Positions 26,501 through 34,303 are shown, counted from the first letter of the stretch. The stretch: 41,372 nucleotides of DNA from Gemmatimonadaceae bacterium (GCA_037721215.1 JBBJNV010000028.1:1-41372), one strand, 5' to 3'. Program-made: numbers and translations. The notes: generated by a model from the sequence alone, not told the origin.

Positions 26501-26611
26501 ATTGTGAACGGTAATACCGCAGCGGTTGGTGGGTCGGGAGCAACGGGTATCGACTTCGGCAACTTCCCCATGCCTCGCGGCATGAACTTCGGAATCAAGG
26601 TGGGCTTCTAA
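23552..26611 (+). CDS. SusC/RagA-family TonB-linked outer-membrane transporter
   Basis: Outer-membrane transporter of 1019 residues. A signal peptide (1-22, MKKHFVMVLMG... ending VSAQQ) is followed by a carboxypeptidase-like beta domain (about 23-100; VTGKVTTEQGAPFAGVAV). A plug carries SusC hallmarks: VVVTALGATATQRSLG, NALQGRVAGVEV, ITIRGVSSISSSNQPLMIIDG and LVVLKGPEASALYG. The barrel ends in GIKVGF. The frame is open upstream to 23357, but ATG 23552 gives a proper signal peptide. No Shine-Dalgarno is seen, which is common in this gene class. The stop overlaps the SusD start by one base (TAATG). It imports oligomers handed over by the SusD lipoprotein; the substrate is inferred to be an amino-sugar glycan from the divergent GH3 operon, but peptides are equally possible by family. 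Confidence 0.94.
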   Translation: MKKHFVMVLMGLALFAGQVSAQQATVTGKVTTEQGAPFAGVAVIVKGTRTGTTSNSEGNYSIRAAAGEVLQFRYIGTAPEERTVGAGATNVINVRLRRVAASLDAVVVTALGATATQRSLGTAQQAVQGAEIAETQRENFVNALQGRVAGVEVTSSSGVPGASSSITIRGVSSISSSNQPLMIIDGLPMDNKTLNTGVLASDAPGSTTAFNNRGVDFTNRSADLNPEDIESLVVLKGPEASALYGIDAANGAIVITTKRGKPGVGGMQYSNSFRMERTRANPETQRVYGRTTDDGALSYFGTPYPTETVFYDNIDGFFRSALTQKHNLSFSGASSDSKINYRVATAVTKEEGVVPGSQYDRINVTGASRAQVTNWLNADLSMGYTYANNDQPYKGNNGPLIGLLLWPQTDDAKDYLTAAGARRRVSNLAASTEVDNPYFNVLKNKINSKNNRIIANLGLILTPFSWGNLKTNIGADSYTNQNQIVRHPESAYGTTVNGIIDQAADVTRSINAQTLLNLNSRALTRSISISGLVGNQISDYKSNTDALKGQDFLDPNFSSINNTNLRINRTTISQRRLVGLYGQAVFDYKKYLYVTLQGRNDWTSTIPQDKNSFFYPSISSSFVFSDAFPGIGRFMTGKLRGGYAEVGKDARPYAYRPSLEFKTTANGGYGYGFTGPNLDLKPEFARSYEVGTELSFLEDRIGVDATYYRKQTKDQIVNDIRGSYATGFILFNLNGAVTRNQGVEVTVRGTPVQRAGFSWDVLANFDRSRGKVLALPNALPESYVSDTWLFGNVRNGTAPGLSTRSLTGLFYLRNTKGDLLIDPTSGLPLRSTTFIDAGYDRQPDYTVGLTNTFRFKRLSMNFLLDIRKGGDVFNATEQFLTARGLSPRTLDRDQPRVITGVLRDGKENSANPTANTIVVIPAVQPSYYTNISEELFIEKNINWLRLRDVTLRLALPERFARNASVFVTGTDLFLLTNYSGLDPIVNGNTAAVGGSGATGIDFGNFPMPRGMNFGIKVGF

Positions 26612-28173
26612 TGAAAAGACGATATGCAGCACTGTTCGTGGGCGTTCTCGGCCTGACGAGCTGTGACGAATTCCTGGACGTCAATACGAATCCGAACGCG
26701 CCACAGAGCGTCTCGGCGAATCTATACCTGCCGCCGATGCTGCACTGGATGGTGACGTCACCCCAGTTCGACGGCCGCTTCGTTGCCCGCTACACGCAGC
26801 AGTTCACGCTGCCGGGCACGTTTCTGTCGACATGGGACAGAATGGGATACGATCCATCGAGTGACAACGGTGGTCAGCAATTCCGGGACGTCTACTGGAC
26901 ACTGGGTCAGAATCTCGTCGACATGAATACCAAGGCGGAGGCCGAGGAGCGCTGGGACCTCCTTGGCGTGGGTTATATCCTGAAGGCGTGGGGCTGGCAG
27001 GCAACGACCGATCTCCATGGCGAAATCATCGTCAAGGAAGCCATCGACCAGTCGAAGTTCACATTCAACTACGACACCCAGGAATACGCTTATCAGGAAG
27101 TACAGCGGCTGCTGAAAGAGTCGATCGGCCTGCTGCAGCGTTCCGGGGGAGCTACCGATCAGACATTTCTCGCCAGGGGCGACAAGATTTACAACGGTGA
27201 TCGCTCGAAGTGGTTGAAGCTGGCGCACGGAATGCTGGCGCTCAACCTGAACCACTATTCCAACAAGGCCTCATACAGACCCGCCGAAGTGATCGCCGCG
27301 GTAGATAAGTCGTTCACGGGCAACATCGATGACGCATTGCTCACTTATCCGAACACGAACAATGACGACATCAATTTTCTGGGTCGAACAAGGAATAATT
27401 TCACCAGCTACAGGCAGACCCAGTTCGTGGTGAATCTGATGAACGGAGTGCAGTTCGGGGGAGTTGTCGACCCACGGATGAGCCGCATGCTGTCGCCGTC
27501 ACCGGACGGCCAATTCCGCGGCCTTGATCCGAACGTCGTCAGTTTTGGCGGTCTCCCGACAACGCAGCAGCCGAATAATTTTTACGGGTATGCGGGAACC
27601 GGAGGGGGGCAGCTGCCCGGTCGTTATCTGTTCGACGACAAGGCAAAGATGCCGGCAATGACCTACTCGCAGTTGCAGTTCATCAAGGCGGAAGCCGCGT
27701 TTCGCATGGGAGACAGAGCAACGGCTTTGCTTGCGTATCGGAACGCAGTCTCATCTCACATCGATTTTGTCAATGCAAGGAATGCTGACAACAATCAGAC
27801 TCCCACCCAGATAAGCGCGGCTGAGAAAGCAGCATTTCTCGCATCGCCGGAGATTGTCCCGGCGGCGGGCGCTCTGACGCTGACCCACATCATGTCCCAG
27901 AAGTACATCGCCCAGTGGGCTTGGGGACACAATGAGCTCTGGATGGATATGCGCCGGTATCATTACACGGACATCGATCCTGCAAGCGGCAAACAGGTCT
28001 TTCCTGGATTCACTCCCCCCACGAATCTCTATGGGGACAATGGGGGCAAGCTCGTACAGCGCATCAGGCCGAGGTACAACTCGGAGTACGTGTGGAACAG
28101 GGCAGGGCTGGACGCGATCGGCGGCCTCGCTCTGGATTATCACACCAAGCCGTTATGGATAACTCAACCGTAA
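26611..28173 (+). CDS. SusD/RagB-family surface lipoprotein (SusD-like 2)
   Basis: Lipoprotein of 520 residues that caps the SusC channel and binds the ligand at the cell surface. The signal MKRRYAALFVGVLGLTSC has the lipidated Cys at 18, followed by DEFLDVNTNPNAPQSV, the standard start of this family. Helical TPR-like repeats are spread over the protein (about residues 85-200 and 350-440), with typical blocks YSQLQFIKAEAAFRMGD and YIAQWAWGHNELWMDMRRY. Length is normal. It overlaps the SusC stop by one base and is followed after one base by the DUF4397 lipoprotein, giving a tight three-gene operon. Confidence 0.93.
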   Translation: MKRRYAALFVGVLGLTSCDEFLDVNTNPNAPQSVSANLYLPPMLHWMVTSPQFDGRFVARYTQQFTLPGTFLSTWDRMGYDPSSDNGGQQFRDVYWTLGQNLVDMNTKAEAEERWDLLGVGYILKAWGWQATTDLHGEIIVKEAIDQSKFTFNYDTQEYAYQEVQRLLKESIGLLQRSGGATDQTFLARGDKIYNGDRSKWLKLAHGMLALNLNHYSNKASYRPAEVIAAVDKSFTGNIDDALLTYPNTNNDDINFLGRTRNNFTSYRQTQFVVNLMNGVQFGGVVDPRMSRMLSPSPDGQFRGLDPNVVSFGGLPTTQQPNNFYGYAGTGGGQLPGRYLFDDKAKMPAMTYSQLQFIKAEAAFRMGDRATALLAYRNAVSSHIDFVNARNADNNQTPTQISAAEKAAFLASPEIVPAAGALTLTHIMSQKYIAQWAWGHNELWMDMRRYHYTDIDPASGKQVFPGFTPPTNLYGDNGGKLVQRIRPRYNSEYVWNRAGLDAIGGLALDYHTKPLWITQP

Positions 28174-28174
28174 T

Positions 28175-28951
28175 ATGACAATGAACAGATACATGTCAGT
28201 GGCAGCGCTCCTGTCCGCCGCGCTGTTGGCATCGTGTGAAAAGAATGCCGTGCAGGACATCACGGGGGTCGTTCCAGGCGCCAGCGTAAAGTTCTTCAAC
28301 TTCGCGGTGAACGCGCCCGGCGTCCATTTCTACGCCAACGATACCAAGGTGACCGCAATCTTCTCAGCAACGGGCGCAGAGGCAGTTACGGGAACCATAT
28401 ACGGTGGTGTGGGCGCGGGCGGATTTTATTCCGCGATTGCGCCTGGCCAGTACACTCTCTCCGGGAAGATCGCAGCCGTGACCGATAAGGATCTGGCTAT
28501 CTCCAAGGCGACCGTAAACATTGCCGAAGGCAAGCGCTATTCCTACTACCAGAGTGGATTCTACAATGCCGCGGGGAAAGCCGCGGACGCTTTCATCGTC
28601 GAGGATAATTTTGTCAACACTCTGGATTATTCCGTCGCCTACGTACGATTCGTCAATGCGATTTCGAATGCCAACCCGATGACGTTGTACGCGAGGAACA
28701 CGACGACCATGACAGAGGCGGCCCTCGGCTCGTCCGTCGCTTACAAGTCGGCGGGCGCATTCACGGCCGTACCGAACGGCGTCTACGATCTAAGCACGCG
28801 TTACACGGGGGTCGCGACGAATGCCATCACCAGAGCCGCGGTCTCCTTCGTAGCAGGGCGGGTCTATACGATCGGTGCCAGAGGTGACATCACAGTCGTT
28901 TCGACGACAGCCGTCAACCGTCCCTTTCTCGATAATGACGCGAACAGGTAA
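28175..28951 (+). CDS. DUF4397-domain lipoprotein
   Basis: Lipoprotein of 258 residues with signal ending LLASC (Cys21) and two DUF4397-like beta modules. The first starts at ASVKFFNFAVNAPGVHFYAND (about 36-56), the second at SVAYVRFVNAISNANPMTLYARN (about 152-175). Each shows the pattern of a strand with 'R/KFxNxx..' followed by 'vdvYxn', and a 'VxxGxxY' strand. It begins one base after the SusD stop, and a terminator follows, so it belongs to the SusCD operon. DUF4397 proteins have no firm function; an accessory surface glycan-binding role, as for SusE/F-like third genes, is inference. ATG 28181 two codons later is an alternative start. Confidence 0.85.
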   Translation: MTMNRYMSVAALLSAALLASCEKNAVQDITGVVPGASVKFFNFAVNAPGVHFYANDTKVTAIFSATGAEAVTGTIYGGVGAGGFYSAIAPGQYTLSGKIAAVTDKDLAISKATVNIAEGKRYSYYQSGFYNAAGKAADAFIVEDNFVNTLDYSVAYVRFVNAISNANPMTLYARNTTTMTEAALGSSVAYKSAGAFTAVPNGVYDLSTRYTGVATNAITRAAVSFVAGRVYTIGARGDITVVSTTAVNRPFLDNDANR

Positions 28952-28963
28952 GAAAAGCTGACG

Positions 28964-28990
28964 AAACCCCGGTAATTCCTCCGGGGTTTT
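28964..28990 (+). terminator. Rho-independent terminator of the SusCD operon
   Basis: AAACCCCGG (28964-28972) pairs perfectly with CCGGGGTTT (28981-28989) around an 8-base loop, ending in four T's. It lies 13 bases after the stop of the DUF4397 gene and closes the SusC-SusD-DUF4397 operon. Confidence 0.85.
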
Positions 28991-29026
28991 ATCGACCGCC
29001 ATTCGGATTGCGAGGCGACCAATCGC

Positions 29027-30496
29027 ATGAGGCTCGGGTTGCTGGTTTTACTGATGTTGCCGGCTCGGCTCATTACCGGGCAGGCACCGGCCATCTCCCA
29101 TCGTGATCCTGTCGCCACCGTGAGCGGTCTTGTGCGGGACAGCGTTGCGCGCACTCCGCTTGTCGGCGCGATCGTTCAGCTTGTCGCAGCCGAAGGCGGG
29201 GCCGCTATCAATCGCACTGCGGTCTCGGACTCCATTGGCCGGTTCTCACTGAGCGATGTCCCGAACGGCCGTTTCATGCTGGGCTTTTTTCATCCCATGC
29301 TCGACTCGCTTGGCGTGGACGCGCCGCTGCGCGAGGTGAACGTCGATGGGCAACGTGTCGTTCGCGCTGATTTGGCCATCCCGTCCCCGGCAAGGCTTCG
29401 TGCCGCGATCTGCGGGGCAAAGCCGGCGTCGAAATCCGATGTTTTTCTGATTGGCATCGTCCGCAATGCACAGGATGGCGCGCCCGTAGCCGGCGCCAGG
29501 GTAAAGGGAGAGTGGCTCGAGCTCTCCTTCAGGCGAGACGGACTCGCCCGGCGTATTCCATCTCTGGTTGCAACGACTGGAACCAACGGCTGGTTCGCCA
29601 TGTGCAACTTGCCAAGTGACGGAACGATAGAGCTTGTAGCCAACCGTGGAGCTGACAGCACGGCCGTAATCGAGGTTCAGGTTCCAGCCGAGGGGTTGCT
29701 GCGGCATGACCTCTACATTGGGGCGGCGGGGGCGGCCTTTGCCGCTGGGCTCGTTACTACTACGAACGCGCCTGTCGCTGGGGTCACTTCTGGGGAGAAT
29801 GCAGTTGCAGGTCCGAGCCGCACCGTGCGCCGGGGCAATGGACGCCTGAGTGGCACAGTGGTGGCTACTGCGGGGGGAAAACCGCTGGCGGGTGCGCAGG
29901 TCAGCCTTACCGACGGCCCTGAAGCCCGGACCAATGAGCGCGGAGAATGGACGATCGTGCAAGCGCCTGGCGGCACACGGATGCTCGAGGTGCGCGCGGT
30001 CGGCTACTACCCTGAGCGTCGCCGCGTCGACGTTGTAACCAGTGCCACGCCAATCCACCTGACGCTCTCTACGCTCAAGACTGTACTGGACACAGTCAAG
30101 ATTCTGGCAAGCCGTCGGGTGTACGACCGTGATCGCAACGGGTTTCAGCACCGAAGGCGCGCAGGTCTCGGACGCTACCTTACCGCTGAAGATATTTCGC
30201 GGCAGCGTCCGATCGTAACGTCGGACCTATTTCGGAACATGTCGGGCGTCAGGGTTGCATCAGGCGCAACCGCCCTGGACAGGCAAATCCTCGTTCGAGG
30301 CAACATGGCCGAGTGGTGCTCGCCGTCGATCTACCTCGACGGCCATAACGTCGGAGGCCTCACCGCTGAGGACATCGACGTCTGGGTGGACCCCGATGAT
30401 GTTGGGGGTATCGAGATATACCCGGGACTCGGCACTCCACCGGAATTCCAGCAAGGAATGAACAACTGCGGCAGCATTCTGATCTGGACGAAGTAA
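29027..30496 (+). CDS. Exported CarboxypepD-like repeats plus TonB plug, no barrel
   Basis: Exported protein of 489 residues. After a signal peptide (1-18, ending ITGQ) come three carboxypeptidase-regulatory-like beta domains (about 31-115, 145-230 and 272-350; for example VSGLVRDSVARTPLVGAIVQL and LSGTVVATAGGKPLAGAQVSL). A TonB plug-like domain follows (about 380-489: SDLFRNMSGVRV, ILVRGN, SPSIYLDGH, VGGIEIYPG). The chain ends at CGSILIWTK, exactly where a receptor barrel would begin, and the next gene is on the other strand. It is therefore not a simple truncation by frameshift: no barrel sequence lies downstream in any frame. Two cysteines (WCSP and NNC) may form a disulfide in the plug. 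Its role is unknown; similar plug-only proteins seem recurrent in Gemmatimonadota, from memory. Confidence 0.8.
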   Translation: MRLGLLVLLMLPARLITGQAPAISHRDPVATVSGLVRDSVARTPLVGAIVQLVAAEGGAAINRTAVSDSIGRFSLSDVPNGRFMLGFFHPMLDSLGVDAPLREVNVDGQRVVRADLAIPSPARLRAAICGAKPASKSDVFLIGIVRNAQDGAPVAGARVKGEWLELSFRRDGLARRIPSLVATTGTNGWFAMCNLPSDGTIELVANRGADSTAVIEVQVPAEGLLRHDLYIGAAGAAFAAGLVTTTNAPVAGVTSGENAVAGPSRTVRRGNGRLSGTVVATAGGKPLAGAQVSLTDGPEARTNERGEWTIVQAPGGTRMLEVRAVGYYPERRRVDVVTSATPIHLTLSTLKTVLDTVKILASRRVYDRDRNGFQHRRRAGLGRYLTAEDISRQRPIVTSDLFRNMSGVRVASGATALDRQILVRGNMAEWCSPSIYLDGHNVGGLTAEDIDVWVDPDDVGGIEIYPGLGTPPEFQQGMNNCGSILIWTK

Positions 30497-30551
30497 CCGC
30501 CTCGAGGTCGACAACCCGCGCAGCGAAGCATCGACGGGGCCCGTCGTCAGA

Positions 30552-31484
30552 TCACTTTCTGAGCGTCTGCGCAAGGAGCTCGGGCATCGCGTGAAGGTGG
30601 TCGACATGGTCCGGAGCAGAGTTGCCGGCGTAGCCGAGCAGCTGGAAGTGGCCCGAGCGGACTTCGCTGAGCTGCTGCATCCCGCGGGGGCCCCACTTGA
30701 TGACGGGCCTGCGACGGAGACCGAGCGCGCGTAGCAGCCAGCTGGCCGTCTCTGTGGTGCTGGCGAAAGTGCCGGGAAAGATTTCCGAGTGCGTAACCAT
30801 GAAGCGCTTTTCACCGCGCTGCGCGGCCCGGGCGAAGTCAGCGAACTCCACGAGGTTTGTCGGATCCAATGTGCCGCCGGCAGCAAGCATCGCGCCGCTG
30901 GGCAAGTACGAGGTGTGCATGCCATCGAGCAGCAACACTGCGCTGACGGCTGCGAAGTGGCGGGGTTCGCGCAGGATTGCACGCACGGCCCCGTGGCCAG
31001 CGGAAAACCCTGCCAGCGTTACACGTTCGATCCGCGTTGGTTTCCCAATCGCCGCCGATACCTCCCGGGTAACTCCGGCCAGAAGTGACTCGAATGCGGT
31101 ACCATCGGCGAAGGCGGCATGGTAAGCTCCCGAGCCGGCGCCAAGGTTGACGACCACCGTGACCGAATGTTCGTCAAGTTCAGCAACCGCCTGTTCCGCG
31201 ACCCACGCGGCGCCATGGAAGTGAACAACAATATCGACGGTTTTGCGCACTCGCGCTTTATTGCGCACCAGAAGCTCGACGCGCCTGCCCCCAGGCCCAA
31301 CGAATGAGCGTCGATCTCCCTCGATCGCCCTCGGGGCAAGACGCTCATGGGGCCGTGTTTCTTCCACCATTGGCGAAGGATTCTGCGACGCAGCCGATGG
31401 GGCTGGAGGCTGAGCAGCGGCGAACGATGACGACGCCAGTGCAGCCAGGGTGGCGATCAACGCGGTGTTCAGGCGTACAGTCAC
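30552..31484 (-). CDS. Secreted alpha/beta hydrolase-fold protein
   Basis: Likely periplasmic hydrolase of about 310 residues starting at GTG 31484, where a signal peptide begins (LNTALIATLAALASSSFAAAQ). The frame is open a further 119 codons upstream, but that part has no signal and runs antisense to the small lipoprotein gene. The alpha/beta-hydrolase features are the oxyanion strand IVVHFHGAAW (85-94), the nucleophile elbow LAGFSAGHG with Ser161, a likely acid in LLLDGMH (Asp187), and a His-rich end DHVDHLHAM (292-300) offering the catalytic His. Esterase, lipase or peptidase activity cannot be separated. It is divergent from the small lipoprotein gene with ~70 bases between. Confidence 0.75.
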   Translation of the reverse strand: MTVRLNTALIATLAALASSSFAAAQPPAPSAASQNPSPMVEETRPHERLAPRAIEGDRRSFVGPGGRRVELLVRNKARVRKTVDIVVHFHGAAWVAEQAVAELDEHSVTVVVNLGAGSGAYHAAFADGTAFESLLAGVTREVSAAIGKPTRIERVTLAGFSAGHGAVRAILREPRHFAAVSAVLLLDGMHTSYLPSGAMLAAGGTLDPTNLVEFADFARAAQRGEKRFMVTHSEIFPGTFASTTETASWLLRALGLRRRPVIKWGPRGMQQLSEVRSGHFQLLGYAGNSAPDHVDHLHAMPELLAQTLRK

Positions 31485-31556
31485 CCTCGCTTGACGTAAA
31501 CGATGCGCAGGTGCACCATACCGTCGTACTGCGAAGGACCAACAGCACGAGGGTTC

Positions 31557-31994
31557 ATGCATAAATCCGGCGGGTTGAAGTTGAGGAGTATACGAATGAG
31601 TGCGGCCATCATGCTGCTTGGGTGCAAGTCGGCGGTGGCGCCGCTCGATGGAGACATCTACATCCTGGAATCCATCTCCGAAAGGTCGCTCCCGGCACCA
31701 TACTCGGCCATTGCCGAATCCGCCAACCGCATTCATGCCGACACCATCGCGTTTGACGTTAACGGAAGCGGTGAACGCCGTACTGTGTATGACTCCTATC
31801 AGGGGACAATGAGGCTCGCGCGCGCCACATTCACCTACCATCGCATGGGTGGCCGTGTCGAAATAGCGTTCGACTGCCGGGACACCGAAGTGTGCATTGC
31901 CCCGCCCCAGCTTGCTGGCACAATCACGAACACCGGACTGACTATTACCGAGTCAAAAATCACGCGCCTGCCGCTGGTCTTTCGCCGTCTTTGA
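31557..31994 (+). CDS. Small hypothetical lipoprotein
   Basis: Product of about 145 residues with no recognised family. From ATG 31557 it has a charged lead (MHKSGGLKLRSIR), a short hydrophobic run and a lipobox-like MLLGC. A second ATG at 31596 has the better ribosome site (GGAG 8 bases upstream) but would leave only nine residues before the Cys, short for a signal. The mature part is beta-rich, with alternating hydrophobic positions and a Cys pair (FDCRDTEVC). It resembles small Gemmatimonadota lipoproteins of unknown role, but I cannot name a family. The 198 bases to the next gene hold the palindrome at 32128-32151. Confidence 0.65.
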   Translation: MHKSGGLKLRSIRMSAAIMLLGCKSAVAPLDGDIYILESISERSLPAPYSAIAESANRIHADTIAFDVNGSGERRTVYDSYQGTMRLARATFTYHRMGGRVEIAFDCRDTEVCIAPPQLAGTITNTGLTITESKITRLPLVFRRL

Positions 31995-32127
31995 GGCGGG
32001 TTGAGCAGGTACGTCCATGAATTTTTTGCCGATATCGGGCCCGCGTTTGCAGGTGCGCAGCGGAATGCTTGACCACGCAGTTAACGGGAAGTGATAACGG
32101 TTCTCCCAGCGTGTACCTTTGATACGT

Positions 32128-32151
32128 CTAATGTGTAGTACTATACGTTAG
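32128..32151. promoter_or_regulatory. 24-bp near-palindrome, candidate operator
   Basis: The 24 bases centred on TAGTACTA match their own reverse complement at 20 of 24 positions, with half-sites CTAAYGTRTAGT. It ends 41 bases before the ATG of the M30-like protease gene. A TACCTTTG box, which fits the Bacteroidota -7 pattern TAnnTTTG, lies just upstream at 32114-32121. An operator for a dimeric regulator is a reasonable reading. Confidence 0.45.
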
Positions 32152-32192
32152 CGAATGCCCGACTCAACCATGCGATGAGGAGTTGTATCTAA

Positions 32193-34178
32193 ATGCACAA
32201 GTTCCGTTTAGTGGGTGCCGCGCTCCTCGTTATCGCCTGCAGTGGCGATAAATCAGTCGGTCCGCCGGTTACGTCGTCGGTTGCCGTCACGTTCGCGCCC
32301 ACGCAGATCTCTGTAAACGAGACCGCCCAGGCGACTGCAATCGTGAAGGACCAGAGCGGAAACGCTCTGACTGGCAAGACCATTGAATGGACCAGTCTCA
32401 ACCCCAACGTCGCGACCGTGACCGCGGCCGGGGTGATACGCGGGGTCTCTGCCGGTACCGCGACGATTCAGGGGAAGGTCGATGGAATCGTTGGCACTGC
32501 GACCGTGATCGTGATTGCACCAGCACAGTCCTGCTTGGGTGGCCCGACGGTGGTCGACCTTGCTCCTGGTGGCGTTCGCGTCCTGAGCTCTGCGCAGACC
32601 AGAGGTTGCATCAAGATATCCTCGACCGCAGCGGCATCCGACCACGTGGTCATAGCTGCAAATGCGAACGCGCTTCCTGATATTGTCGCGGATTACATCA
32701 TCAAGTCTGACGAAGGAGAGACCGTACCTTCGAGCAATTTCCTGGCGACGCCTGCCATGATCCGCTCGTCGCTGACGGCCGCCGAGCCATCGTTCGGGGG
32801 GGCACTGCAGGTGACGTTCGAGCAGAAAATCAGACGGATGGAGCGTCAGGTGCTTGATCTGCCCGGTGGCCAGCGCGCATTTCGTGAGCGAACGGCAAGC
32901 AATGCACTCAGGTACTCGCAGTTGGCTGCGATACCCGTTGTTGGAGAGAAGACGCCGTTCAAGGTTCCGCAGTCATGTTCCAAGTTCACGAGCATCACAG
33001 CGACTGTGCAGTACATCAGCACCCGCGCGATCATCTACACGGACGATGCATCTCCCGGTGGAGGCTTCACTGCCGCGGACTTCCAGGCTATCGGTGATGA
33101 GTTCGACAATCTGATCTACCCCACCGATGTTTCGTACTTCGGCACGCCGCTCGACCTGGACAACAATGGCCGGGTTATCATCCTCTACACGCCGGAGGTC
33201 AACAAACTCACTCCGATGGGTAACCCCGGCGGTTTCGTTGGAGGGTTTTTCTTCGCCGGCGATCTCTTTCCGGCGAGCGGTCAGAACTCATGTGCGCAAA
33301 GCAACGTCGGCGAAGTTTTCTACGTGCTGGCGCCCGATCCGGATGGCTCCGTCAACGGAAACGTTCGCAAGACCATTGACGTTAGGCAGGGGACCCGTGG
33401 CACCATCGCGCACGAGTTCCAGCACATGATCAATGCGTCGGAGCGAATCCGGACACCCGTGGTCGTCGATGACTTTGAATCCGTGTGGCTCGACGAGGCA
33501 ATGGCCCACTTTGCTGAAGATGCGACGGGCAGGGCGCTGAAGCAGATTGGAGAGGCGGAGAATGCCGATTTCACACGATTGGTGAGCAATCGCAATGACT
33601 ACAACGCTTACTTCTTCCAGAATTTTGCGCGGTTCCGGCTCTACCTGCAGAATCCGGGGCCGAATGCGCCAACGAGCTCGCTTGCTGACAGCTCACTCGC
33701 GGCCCGCGGAGCGGCCTGGGCCTTCCTCAGGCACACGGCCGACCATTATGCACCTGGCGGCGACATCAAGGCCTTTACGAAGGCGCTTGCAGTTTCCCCC
33801 GACACGGGCGTGTCGAACCTGCTCAAGCGCATCGGCGGCGGCGTACCGTTCGACACCCTTGTCGCGGGCTGGATGGTTGCCAACTACGCCGACGACCTGG
33901 GGATCCCCAATCTCGCCGTCAAATACACTTACAAGACCTACAACATGAGGAGCAACGTTGCGGCGCTGAACTCAGGAACGTATCCGCTCCTTGTGAATCA
34001 GATTGCCGGTGGTTCGTACGTGTCGCCACCACTCAAGGCGCGATCTGCCTCCGGCAATTATTTCCGGTTTGTGAGAGCTGCTGGCGCGCCCGCGCGGAGC
34101 TTTCGGTTCCTGAATCTCGATGCCGTGACGGCGGCGAGCTTTACCGGAGCGACGTTCTACATTCTTCGCGCGCAGTAG
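32193..34178 (+). CDS. Lipoprotein with Ig-like domain and M30-like zinc peptidase
   Basis: Exported lipoprotein of 661 residues with signal ending VIAC (Cys16). A BIG2-type bacterial Ig-like domain spans about 28-108 (VNETAQATAIVKDQSGNALTGKTIEWTS, ATVTAAGVIRGVSAGTATI), then a linker. The metallopeptidase region runs about 250-550, with IIYTDD, DLDNNGRVIILYTPEVN and the zinc motif AHEFQHMIN (His407, His411). WLDEAMAHFAED (Glu435 region) follows. This pattern is that of hyicolysin-like M30 peptidases. A C-terminal ~100-residue beta domain follows. GAGGAG at 32177-32182 supports the start. It converges with a small lipoprotein gene and a shared terminator. Substrates are unknown; a surface protease role is inferred. 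Confidence 0.85.
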   Translation: MHKFRLVGAALLVIACSGDKSVGPPVTSSVAVTFAPTQISVNETAQATAIVKDQSGNALTGKTIEWTSLNPNVATVTAAGVIRGVSAGTATIQGKVDGIVGTATVIVIAPAQSCLGGPTVVDLAPGGVRVLSSAQTRGCIKISSTAAASDHVVIAANANALPDIVADYIIKSDEGETVPSSNFLATPAMIRSSLTAAEPSFGGALQVTFEQKIRRMERQVLDLPGGQRAFRERTASNALRYSQLAAIPVVGEKTPFKVPQSCSKFTSITATVQYISTRAIIYTDDASPGGGFTAADFQAIGDEFDNLIYPTDVSYFGTPLDLDNNGRVIILYTPEVNKLTPMGNPGGFVGGFFFAGDLFPASGQNSCAQSNVGEVFYVLAPDPDGSVNGNVRKTIDVRQGTRGTIAHEFQHMINASERIRTPVVVDDFESVWLDEAMAHFAEDATGRALKQIGEAENADFTRLVSNRNDYNAYFFQNFARFRLYLQNPGPNAPTSSLADSSLAARGAAWAFLRHTADHYAPGGDIKAFTKALAVSPDTGVSNLLKRIGGGVPFDTLVAGWMVANYADDLGIPNLAVKYTYKTYNMRSNVAALNSGTYPLLVNQIAGGSYVSPPLKARSASGNYFRFVRAAGAPARSFRFLNLDAVTAASFTGATFYILRAQ

Positions 34179-34246
34179 CGCTGCCGCGGGCGGCATAGCA
34201 GGGCGCTGCTGCGGCTCAGGTATCAGCGCCACCTCGAGGAAACGGA

Positions 34247-34279
34247 GAAGGGCCAGCTACGATTCGCGGCTGGCCCTTC
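34247..34279. terminator. Bidirectional hairpin terminator
   Basis: An 11-bp perfect stem (34247-34257 with 34269-34279; GAAGGGCCAGC and complement) with an 11-base loop is followed by a T-rich tail on the plus strand. It sits midway between the convergent stops at 34178 and 34304 and can serve both genes. Confidence 0.75.
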
Positions 34280-34303
34280 TTCTTGTTCTCTGTACTGCGC
34301 AGA

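Noticed and set aside
31503..31841. Possible overlap of the alpha/beta hydrolase gene with the small lipoprotein gene through its longer frame
   Set aside because: A signal peptide begins at GTG 31484, so the 119-codon upstream extension is not needed.
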